A stretch of 6,412 bases of DNA from Dialister sp. UBA734 (GTDB taxonomy: Bacteria > Bacillota > Negativicutes > Veillonellales > Dialisteraceae): positions 9,713-16,124 of the forward strand of contig DBLC01000154.1 in assembly GCA_002297935.1 (NCBI GenBank). Reading direction: 5' to 3'. Below, piece after piece: positions 1 through 5,329 of this stretch. A program made the position numbers and the translations under genes. A model generated the notes under the pieces. It was not told where the DNA came from and did not search any database. It saw nothing but the letters and a program-made list of their open reading frames with translations. Positions within the stretch are counted from its first letter, which is position 1. Every line of letters starts with the position of its first letter.

Positions 1-50
1 ACTTCCAGCGAAATCATACCTACTAACGCAAATCCTTAACTTAACAACAT

Positions 51-81
51 TGACTAGTGACGGGGGGATTAGGGATTAGGG
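51..81 (+). repeat. TGACTAGTGAC + GGGATTA repeat, copy 1
   Basis: TGACTAGTGAC is followed by a G run and two 7-bp GATTAGG units. The reverse complement of 2386-2415 is nearly the same over about 30 bp, so this is one of two inverted copies of an interspersed intergenic element. Here it is not attached to any visible reading frame, because the frame leading into its TAG is closed by TAA at 37-39. Its function is unknown. Confidence 0.7.
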
Positions 82-101
82 AAAAAAGATTCAGTTACCA
101 A

Positions 102-153
102 ATAGGTTGCCAGAGGTTTAGGGTTTAAGGTTTTGGGGTTAGAGTTTAGGGTT
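102..153 (+). repeat. Degenerate telomere-like GGTTTAGGG tract
   Basis: This tract consists of irregular units related to AGGTTTAGGG, GGGTTTAAGG and GTTTAGGG. It resembles plant-type TTTAGGG repeats but lies inside a bacterial intergenic region. Part of it (122-133) is repeated perfectly in inverted orientation at 222-233. On the opposite strand its units resemble the AACCTTCAG-type array at 338-390, so both may come from one expanding short-repeat family. Confidence 0.55.
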
Positions 154-263
154 CTACAATTAAACTTGAAGCCAACGACACTTTCATGACCTATCATTTG
201 TGCATGATGGGCACGGAAAGTAAACCTTAAACCTATAGTACAAAGCAAAGGTTCCAAAAGCGC

Positions 264-320
264 TCAAATAAAATAATAACGCCAGGAAAACGCTGATTGA
301 ATCAGTATTTTCCTAGCGTT
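264..320 (-). terminator. Hairpin terminator of the transporter operon
   Basis: The arms 278-298 and 300-320 form a near-perfect palindrome centred on base 299, with 18 of 21 Watson-Crick pairs. As minus-strand RNA two of the three remaining positions become G-U wobbles, leaving one mismatch. The minus strand then continues into a T-rich stretch (264-277, TTATTATTTTATTT on that strand), as in a rho-independent terminator. The plus strand lacks such a tail. It lies about 67 bp past the ATPase stop codon. The stem shares its GCTAGG-AAA-ACTGATT core with 6361-6384, so it may be a dispersed palindromic element used as a terminator. Confidence 0.65.
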
Positions 321-337
321 TACAGGCACATTTGAGA

Positions 338-390
338 AACCTTCAGAACCTTTAGAACCTTCAGAACCCTAAGCAACCTATACAACCTAT
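338..390. repeat. 9-bp tandem array overlapping the ATPase stop
   Basis: About six imperfect 9-bp units lie head to tail: AACCTTCAG, AACCTTTAG, AACCTTCAG, AACCCTAAG, CAACCTATA and CAACCTAT. The last unit runs into the ATPase gene, so its CTA (387-389) is the TAG stop codon on the minus strand. The array lies between the stop and the operon terminator. Copy number could vary between strains without affecting the protein. Confidence 0.75.
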
Positions 391-1169
391 TCCCCCGGCA
401 CACAAATCACGCGTCTGGCTTCTTTGACGTAAATCATTTTCACAGGAATATGGTAGATTTCTTGTAAATGGTCTTCTGTAATGACTTCTTCTGTGGTACC
501 GCAAAGAAGCTGTTTGTGTAAGAGCAGTCCGGTTTGTTTCCCCAGGTACAGCGCGTGGTCTGGCATATGGGTGGTTAGGATGACCGCCATTCCCTGGTCG
601 GCCAGTTTTTCTATCATCTGAATCACCCGGTACTGATTGCCATAATCCAAATGGTTGGTCGGTTCGTCCATGACAATCATATCGGGATGCTGCAGAATAG
701 CTCGGGCAATGACGGCCTGTCGCTGCTGCCCGCCGGATAAGGTATTGAACGGCTGATTTCTTTGTTCATAAATCCCCATATCAGCCATAATGGCTTCTGC
801 TTCTTCCCCATCCTGTTTAGAAGGCGATTGAAAGAGCCCCAAATGAGGTGCTTTCCCTAAAAGCACGTAGTCTTTTAGGGCAAAAGAATAGGCAGTGTCA
901 GAAATTTGCGGCACATAGCCAATGTGCTGTGTAAAGCCACTGCCCGTTTCAAAAGCATTTCGGATATTTCCTTCATCATCTACCAGTTCTACACTCCCCT
1001 GCTGGGGATACAAGAAGCCGATGAGACTACGAAGCAGCGTGGATTTCCCTGCCCCATTGGCACCTAAGATGGAGAAGATATCGCCTTGATTGACAGAAAA
1101 AGAAACATTTTCCCATAAGGTATGGCCTTTTTTATAGCCAAAAGATAGATTTTTTACTTCCAATTTCAT
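387..1169 (-). CDS. ABC importer ATPase (FepC/BtuD-like)
   Basis: This 260-residue cytoplasmic ATPase would power import through the permease encoded just upstream, with two copies per transporter. All the core motifs are present: aromatic A-loop Tyr12, Walker A GANGAGKST (36-44), Q-loop Gln88 in YVPQ, signature LSGGQ (144-148), Walker B MIVMDEPT (164-171, catalytic Glu169), D-loop NHLD (172-175) and switch His201. Length and motifs fit the iron-chelate/haem/cobalamin ATPases (COG1120 type). The ATG overlaps the permease TGA as ATGA (1166-1169), and a weak AGAGGA site lies inside the permease gene, which indicates translational coupling. The stop codon lies in a 9-bp repeat array. The family is certain; the ligand cannot be told from the ATPase. 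Confidence 0.95.
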   Translation of the reverse strand: MKLEVKNLSFGYKKGHTLWENVSFSVNQGDIFSILGANGAGKSTLLRSLIGFLYPQQGSVELVDDEGNIRNAFETGSGFTQHIGYVPQISDTAYSFALKDYVLLGKAPHLGLFQSPSKQDGEEAEAIMADMGIYEQRNQPFNTLSGGQQRQAVIARAILQHPDMIVMDEPTNHLDYGNQYRVIQMIEKLADQGMAVILTTHMPDHALYLGKQTGLLLHKQLLCGTTEEVITEDHLQEIYHIPVKMIYVKEARRVICVPGE

Positions 1170-2188
1170 GATAGTTTCATCCTCTGTCTGACCAACAGGT
1201 AGAAATAGAACGGTGCCCCAATCAATCCGGTCAAAATGCTAAGCGGTATTTCTGCGTCCAAGGCAATCCGCGATAGGGTATCAATGCAAAGAAGAAATAA
1301 AGCCCCCAATACCACGGCTATGGGAAGCAATTTGCGATTGTCCGGTCCTACCATCATGCGAGAAAAGTGTGGAATCACCAATCCCACCCAGCCAATGGTG
1401 CCACTGATGCAGACAGAACAAGCGGTCAAAATGGTGGCACTCAAAATGACAGCATACCGCAACGGTCCATTGTGTTTTCCCAGCATGTGATTTTCTTCTT
1501 CTGATAGGGTGAGAATATTCATCCGCCAGCGAATGAGCATCATAAACAGGATGCAGCAAAGAATCGGAATGCCACTGGAAATCAAATTGTCCCAAGTCAC
1601 TGATACCAAGGAACCTAGCTGCCAGTAAGTGATGGCAGGAAGCTGGGTATCACTATCAGCCAAATACTTGATGATGCCCAAAAGGGAACCCATCAGGCCG
1701 CTCACAATGATCCCAGACAAAACCAACATGACAATGGAATTTTTTCCGATAATTCGTGGAATGGAAACAGCCAGCAATACCGCCAGTATCCCGCCGAAAA
1801 AGGCGCCGCTTTGGATACCCGCCTGGGACGCGCCAAAAAGAATACAAAGAGACGCTCCCACGCAAGCACCGGAAGAAACGCCCAGCATATCCGGTGCCAC
1901 CAGGGGATTTTTGAAAACGCTCTGATACGCCGCCCCTGACAGAGACAAAGCGGCACCAATCAACATGGCCGCCAAAGCCCGTGGCAATCGCAACGTGTAA
2001 ATCACACTGGCTGCCTGATCTGTCCAATCTTTGGTCACCGGTACGACGTAGGACAATAAAATCTTCGCCACATGAACCGGACTGATGGCATACCGTCCCA
2101 GTCCGATACTCACCACGGCGACCACGACAAGACCAAGCAACAATAATAAAAAGAGGGCACGAAACTTCCCCTCAGTGGTAGTTTGCAT
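1166..2188 (-). CDS. FecCD-family ABC transporter permease
   Basis: This 340-residue, very hydrophobic inner-membrane protein has roughly ten likely membrane spans and would form the channel as a homodimer, as BtuC does. Family hallmarks are RLPR (67-70) before a helix, the GAAYQSVFKNPLVAPDMLG block (85-103), GTIGWVGLVIPHFSR (263-277, the region that contacts the ATPase) and the C-terminal P-LSILTGLIGAPFY segment (315-328). The length is normal for the family. The start is supported by AAGGAGT (2193-2199) a few bases upstream of the ATG. The binding-protein gene lies upstream across a 220-bp gap full of repeats; the ATPase follows with a 4-bp overlap. The substrate class is iron-siderophore, haem, cobalamin or a similar metal chelate. 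Confidence 0.95.
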   Translation of the reverse strand: MQTTTEGKFRALFLLLLLGLVVVAVVSIGLGRYAISPVHVAKILLSYVVPVTKDWTDQAASVIYTLRLPRALAAMLIGAALSLSGAAYQSVFKNPLVAPDMLGVSSGACVGASLCILFGASQAGIQSGAFFGGILAVLLAVSIPRIIGKNSIVMLVLSGIIVSGLMGSLLGIIKYLADSDTQLPAITYWQLGSLVSVTWDNLISSGIPILCCILFMMLIRWRMNILTLSEEENHMLGKHNGPLRYAVILSATILTACSVCISGTIGWVGLVIPHFSRMMVGPDNRKLLPIAVVLGALFLLCIDTLSRIALDAEIPLSILTGLIGAPFYFYLLVRQRMKLS

Positions 2189-2235
2189 ATCGACTCCTTA
2201 TATAATAGGTAATTGAAATTTAGGGACTAGGGATT

Positions 2236-2310
2236 GTTGCTGGTTGCTGGTTGTTAGTTGTTGGAACCAAACAACCGACAACCAACAACCAACAACCAAC
2301 AACCAACAAC
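2236..2310. repeat. Inverted pair of 7-bp tandem arrays
   Basis: Four 7-bp units (GTTGCTG twice, GTTGTTA, GTTGTTG; 2236-2263) face CAACCGA, four CAACCAA units and a partial unit (2272-2310), separated by about 8 bases. Single-stranded DNA or RNA could fold into a stem of roughly 28 bp that can slip in register by 7. It lies in the 220-bp gap between the binding-protein and permease genes. No U-run follows, so it is not a standard terminator, but it could lower expression of the downstream genes or protect mRNA ends. Related arrays occur at 3523-3541 and 5266-5312. Confidence 0.85.
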
Positions 2311-2322
2311 AGTGAGTGCAAT

Positions 2323-2338
2323 TGTTCCACGTGAAACA
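2323..2338. other. parS-like ParB (Spo0J) binding site
   Basis: The 16-base sequence TGTTCCACGTGAAACA fits the published parS consensus TGTTNCACGTGAAACA exactly. It differs at one base from the perfect palindrome TGTTTCACGTGAAACA. Such sites load ParB/Spo0J and condensin for chromosome segregation, and in most bacteria they cluster around the replication origin. The site lies in a non-coding gap. A 16-base palindromic match is very unlikely by chance in 6.4 kb. I infer that the window is chromosomal and origin-proximal. No parA, parB or origin genes are in the window to confirm this. Confidence 0.8.
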
Positions 2339-2385
2339 TGACTCTAATGGAATCGGGGCCTAATCCCTAGGGCCTAGCTACTTAT

Positions 2386-2417
2386 CCCTAATCCCTAATT
2401 CCCAGTCACTAGTCACT
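2386..2417 (-). repeat. AGTCACT / GGGATTA repeat, copy 2, entering a CDS
   Basis: On the minus strand two AGTGACT units are followed by G-rich spacing and two 7-bp GGATTAG units. This is the inverted counterpart of 51-81. The element enters the end of the binding-protein gene: the codons AGT GAC TAG, giving the final Ser-Asp and the stop, are repeat sequence. A second GGGATTA-type patch in the same gap (about 2220-2234) lies in opposite orientation to related sequence near 2361-2372. Confidence 0.75.
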
Positions 2418-3503
2418 ATTTCTATTCTCTTTATCCGCAAAAATCATAGCCAAATCTTCGTCTGACACATCGTATTTCATGAAATCTTTGTAGAATTTCT
2501 TGGTATCTGCTCTGACATCCATATCTTTGAAAATCTCCGGCTGCAAGAGTTTGGCCAGCCATTTCATCATCAGCGGCGTTTCTACCCCAGGAGCGTCCCA
2601 GCGATAGATGCCCATCGGTACTTTATAGACCCGATGGTTCTGTACCGCTTTGACGGTGCTCCAATCTTGGCCGGGGATTCGATTTTCATACAAATCATCG
2701 GGAACAAAATTATCAAAATTGCTGAGAAGAATGATATCTGGATTGATGCGATACACTTCTTCCATGGAAATATCTTTGTTATTTCCCGTATTGGCTTCCT
2801 GGGCAAAAGGATTTTCCCCGCCGCCGATACGAATGGCTTCGTGGATGAAATTGTCGTTGCCCTGGAGACGCAATTTGCTATTTCTTAAAAATAAAATGGT
2901 CGGCTTATCTGCCTTTTCGACTTCGCTGGCATGGGCTGTAATTTCTTGATAGGCATTGTCATAGTACGCATTGAGTTCTTTGGCCCGGTCTTCTTTGCCC
3001 AAGAGTTTTCCCACCATAAGGAAACTCTTTTTTAGTGTATCTACGCTATCGTTATTGATCATCACCGCCGGAATGCCGATTTGTTTCAGCTTTTCTGCGT
3101 CCTTTTCCTGGTAATACCAAAGCACCGCGCTGTCGATGCCTGCATTGGCCAGACTTTCCGCATTGACGGAAAAATCCTGACCAATCATCTTGTGGTCCAC
3201 CTGTCCAAACTGGGTATCCATCTTTTCCAAGAAATGCCCCTTATAGGCTGACATGGCCCCTGGATGCATAGCCCCCAACCGCTCGGCGTTTCCATCCAGA
3301 GCATACACCACCGACGCCCAAGGCAGGGGCACCACAGCGATTTTCTTTACCTTCTGCGGCACTTCCACTTGCCGACCGGTGATATCAGTGATGGTCTGCT
3401 TTTCTGCTGGTGCAGAAGAAACCGGTGACGTCCCGCAGCCACTAAAAAATAAAGCAGTGCTGATAAGCAAGCCAGCGATGGCTAATTTTTTATATGATTT
3501 CAT
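2409..3503 (-). CDS. Metal-chelate ABC transporter substrate-binding lipoprotein
   Basis: This 364-residue protein is the ligand receptor of the importer. The N-terminus is a lipoprotein signal: KK charge, hydrophobic run (7-20), then FSGC with Cys23 as the lipid-anchored residue (Phe at -3 is a slight departure from the usual lipobox). The two-lobed periplasmic-binding fold of the FepB/BtuF class (PF01497) is shown by TITDITGRQVEVPQ (37-50), the KKIAVVP strand (53-59) and ISMEEVYRINPDIILL (245-260), followed by an RVYKVPMGIYRWDAPG segment (291-306). The start has a strong AAAGGAGAA site (3509-3517) 6 bases upstream. The gene follows the nitrogenase-like gene by 65 bp containing a GTTGTTA repeat, so co-transcription is likely. 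The last residues and stop come from a repeat. The ligand cannot be assigned. Confidence 0.92.
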   Translation of the reverse strand: MKSYKKLAIAGLLISTALFFSGCGTSPVSSAPAEKQTITDITGRQVEVPQKVKKIAVVPLPWASVVYALDGNAERLGAMHPGAMSAYKGHFLEKMDTQFGQVDHKMIGQDFSVNAESLANAGIDSAVLWYYQEKDAEKLKQIGIPAVMINNDSVDTLKKSFLMVGKLLGKEDRAKELNAYYDNAYQEITAHASEVEKADKPTILFLRNSKLRLQGNDNFIHEAIRIGGGENPFAQEANTGNNKDISMEEVYRINPDIILLSNFDNFVPDDLYENRIPGQDWSTVKAVQNHRVYKVPMGIYRWDAPGVETPLMMKWLAKLLQPEIFKDMDVRADTKKFYKDFMKYDVSDEDLAMIFADKENRNSD

Positions 3504-3522
3504 AACGTTCTCCTTTTAATTT

Positions 3523-3541
3523 GTTGTTAGTTGTTGGTTGT
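3523..3541. repeat. GTTGTTA/GTTGTTG heptamer array
   Basis: Two and a half 7-bp units (GTTGTTA, GTTGTTG, GTTG) lie in the 65-bp gap between the nitrogenase-like and binding-protein genes. They belong to the same family as 2236-2310 and 5266-5312, but no complementary arm lies nearby. The array is just upstream of the ribosome-binding site of the binding-protein gene. Confidence 0.75.
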
Positions 3542-3568
3542 TTGACTCCCAGCAATCCACAACCATTC

Positions 3569-5113
3569 TCACCTGTGGATAGCTCGTCTGCCTGACAGCA
3601 GTCCCCAGGGTCTGGCGATGCATTTCTTTCCCGCGAAGAAGGGAAATAGAATGGGATCACAGAATACCGTATCCGCTCCCTCTTTTGCCATCCACAGTTC
3701 TTCTAAAGAATGAAAAATTTGGAACCGCTCTCCCCCTGGCGCATTGCGGATGATGGAGGATGCTGTTTCTTTGGACCAAGCCAAAGAGGCCAACGTGATA
3801 TTTCCATAGCCTTCATGCCAGTAGCTATGTGCTTCTCCCATGATTTGCACCGGGTCACCGACGAAAAGTAACTTCTCTTCTTTTGTTTTCGGGATATCCA
3901 TGCGGTGAATTTGTAATTGTCTTTCGCCTGTTCCGGCTTTGATTAAATCGGTCACATTCTTTTTCCAAGTATTCCACGCGTGGGCCCCCACCGGATAGGC
4001 AATCAGAAGGGGAATCCCCAAGTGGGCTTCCATCCACCGTCCTGCGGCTACCCCCGCCGTGGAAATACCCCAGTTCAAAACCGGCTTTTCTATAAGCGGC
4101 GTTTCTCCATCAAAGACCACTTCATAGCCAAGGGATTGCAAAAACGAAATGCCTTCATCGATGGCCCGGAGATCGCCGCCCAAGAGAGGACTGTATCCCA
4201 GGAGTTGTACCACCTTTCCTTTTTCTTTCGTCATTCCATTGGCCCCATGGCGCGCCCAAGTGAGTTCCGCCTGGCTCATGCCGTAAAGTCCATCGTGGAA
4301 CCCATCGGCATCGAAATAGAGACTTTGGTGCCCCATTTCACAGAGACTATCCGCCAAAGCGTCGCCGTCCATGCCCATAAACGCTGGGACTGCCGTTCCT
4401 ATGAAGGACAAACCATTGAGTGGTTCCTGGGCGAGCAAAGTTCTCGCCTGCTTTTCTGTGGTTCCTTCCAGACCAAAGACGAAGTCGCTGGTGGTTGTTT
4501 CCGGATAATACACCTGCTGCTGGTCTTCGGTCATATCCAAATCACTCATGCAACTGCGGCATCCCGCCGGTGTCACCAGTACGTTGCCATGATTTTTCCA
4601 CCGCATCCAGTCCGATATAGCCGCTCCATCAGAGATGGGGACCGGCAATTGCTGCATACTTTTTTCAATGGCCCCTTCTTCTTTAGGAAATCCCTGCATA
4701 AACGTATCAGCATCGACATGTTCTTTTTCTTCTTTGCCTAACGGGCCTCGATAAAAACAACGCACCAATTTCCCCGTTTCTTCTGATAAAGATTGCTCCA
4801 TATCATGGAAATCCAAGCGAACCAAAATATCCAAGCAAGACAAATAGAAAACCACCACTTGCACCCCAGGCACAGAAGCGGCTTTCCGTATTTCTTCTCG
4901 AATTTTTTCTTCTGCACTGCCTAAGATATAGTCTTCATTGGTGAGACGCACATACCAGAACTGATGCAGGGTATCCATTTCTTCTGCCAAGATATACAAT
5001 TCTCGAATGCAAGGAATGGAACCGGCAGCCACCACCATCACATCTTTTCGATGCCAAAATTTCGTCATAGCAAATTCCGCTTTGGACCGATGCTCCGCTT
5101 GTATCTTCTTCAT
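3569..5113 (-). CDS. Divergent nitrogenase component 1-like protein
   Basis: This 514-residue protein has the layout of the NifD/NifK/BchN component 1 superfamily: TNEDYILGSAEEKIREEI (58-75), a VVFYLSCLDILVRLDFHDM block (87-105, matching the 'tsC--e-IGDD' segment), FIGTAVPAFMGMDGDAL (237-252), QLLGYSPLLGGDLRAID (303-319), NWGISTAGVAAGRWMEAHLGIPLL (347-370) and LLFVGDPVQIMGEAHSYWHE (415-434). Cys35 and Cys93 are 58 residues apart, like NifK Cys95 and Cys153; the first cluster Cys has no counterpart. A further CRSC pair is Cys185/Cys188. The ATG has AGAGGA (5120-5125) upstream. It is the first gene of an apparent operon with an iron-chelate-type importer, suggesting reductive handling of the imported metal ligand (inference). 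No NifH partner is present. It is not a true nitrogenase; its substrate is unknown. Confidence 0.85.
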   Translation of the reverse strand: MKKIQAEHRSKAEFAMTKFWHRKDVMVVAAGSIPCIRELYILAEEMDTLHQFWYVRLTNEDYILGSAEEKIREEIRKAASVPGVQVVVFYLSCLDILVRLDFHDMEQSLSEETGKLVRCFYRGPLGKEEKEHVDADTFMQGFPKEEGAIEKSMQQLPVPISDGAAISDWMRWKNHGNVLVTPAGCRSCMSDLDMTEDQQQVYYPETTTSDFVFGLEGTTEKQARTLLAQEPLNGLSFIGTAVPAFMGMDGDALADSLCEMGHQSLYFDADGFHDGLYGMSQAELTWARHGANGMTKEKGKVVQLLGYSPLLGGDLRAIDEGISFLQSLGYEVVFDGETPLIEKPVLNWGISTAGVAAGRWMEAHLGIPLLIAYPVGAHAWNTWKKNVTDLIKAGTGERQLQIHRMDIPKTKEEKLLFVGDPVQIMGEAHSYWHEGYGNITLASLAWSKETASSIIRNAPGGERFQIFHSLEELWMAKEGADTVFCDPILFPFFAGKKCIARPWGLLSGRRAIHR

Positions 5114-5189
5114 AAGGTATCCTCTCTTTGATCAATATTTCATTTTTACTTATCTTCGCATATAGTACTGCACATTTTCTTTTTATATC

Positions 5190-5218
5190 ATTCTAATAAA
5201 TAATATTCTATCAATCAA
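5190..5218 (-). promoter_or_regulatory. Putative sigma-70 promoter of the nitrogenase-like operon
   Basis: On the minus strand, TTGATT (5213-5218) lies exactly 17 bp before TAGAAT (5190-5195), matching 4 of 6 and 5 of 6 consensus bases. Transcription would begin near 5183, giving a leader of about 70 nt. The region is very AT-rich, so alternatives exist, notably the extended -10 TGATAGAAT at 5205-5213, which lacks a good -35. Confidence 0.5.
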
Positions 5219-5224
5219 ATAGAA
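5206..5224. promoter_or_regulatory. LysR-type activation site (inverted repeat)
   Basis: TTCTAT-N7-ATAGAA is a perfect 6-bp inverted repeat containing the T-N11-A core of LysR-family sites. It overlaps the putative -35 box and is centred near -32 of the predicted start. Its centre is 33 bp, about three helical turns, from that of the upstream box at 5238-5258, so a bound tetramer could span both. Confidence 0.5.
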
Positions 5225-5237
5225 GGATTTAATGAAA

Positions 5238-5258
5238 TACTTCAGAATCGTTGAAGTA
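5238..5258. promoter_or_regulatory. LysR-type recognition site (inverted repeat)
   Basis: TACTTCA-N7-TGAAGTA is a perfect 7-bp inverted repeat with a T-N11-A core (5242/5254), the typical form of a high-affinity LysR-family operator. It is centred near -65 of the predicted start of the nitrogenase-like operon, the classical recognition position. The regulator encoded immediately upstream (5330-6229) is the obvious candidate to bind it. Confidence 0.6.
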
Positions 5259-5265
5259 ACTCTAT

Positions 5266-5312
5266 GTTGTTGGTTGTCTGGCCCCAACAACTAACAACTA
5301 CCAACCAACAAC
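5266..5312. repeat. Inverted GTTGTTG/CAACAAC heptamer element
   Basis: GTTGTTGGTTG (5266-5276) has a perfect 11-bp complement at 5302-5312. Between them lie CAACAAC and TAACAAC units (5285-5298). It starts about 18 bp past the regulator stop codon and could fold as a hairpin in its mRNA, but no U-run follows. It is the third copy of the heptamer family. Confidence 0.75.
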
Positions 5313-5329
5313 AATCATTCATCCCGCTT

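Larger units (their letters stand above)
1..386. other. Gene-free, repeat-rich left flank
   Basis: I see no convincing gene in this 386-bp stretch. It holds a GGGATTA-type repeat (51-81), a telomere-like GGTTTAGGG tract (102-153), a hairpin terminator (264-320) and a 9-bp tandem array (338-390). A perfect 12-bp inverted repeat (GGTTTAAGGTTT at 122-133, complement at 222-233) flanks about 90 bp of more complex sequence with no recognisable content. The only open frame of note (minus strand, 69-257) translates largely from the repeats and has no sign of being a real protein. Confidence 0.7.

Noticed and set aside
69..257. 62-residue minus-strand open frame
   Set aside because: A large part of its translation comes from short repeats (TLNSNPKTLNPKP-like), it has no clear ribosome-binding site, and it lies beyond the operon terminator.
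2236..2310. Possible CRISPR array
   Set aside because: The units are 7 bp with no spacers and there are no cas genes; it is a simple tandem repeat.
3574..3582. DnaA-box-like TGTGGATAG (8 of 9 to the complement of TTATCCACA), with weaker CAATCCACA at 3553-3561
   Set aside because: One 8/9 site at a gene's end plus weak neighbours is within chance. No AT-rich unwinding region or origin gene is nearby, so the parS site alone does not justify calling an origin.
3980..4741. 253-residue plus-strand open frame opposite the nitrogenase-like gene
   Set aside because: It lies wholly inside a well-supported gene on the other strand, and its translation shows no domain or plausible composition; it is an antisense shadow.
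3569..5113. Frameshift or truncation of the nitrogenase-like gene
   Set aside because: The reading frame is continuous, its 514 residues are a normal family length, and the start has a good ribosome-binding site; the missing first cysteine looks like divergence and not a broken gene.
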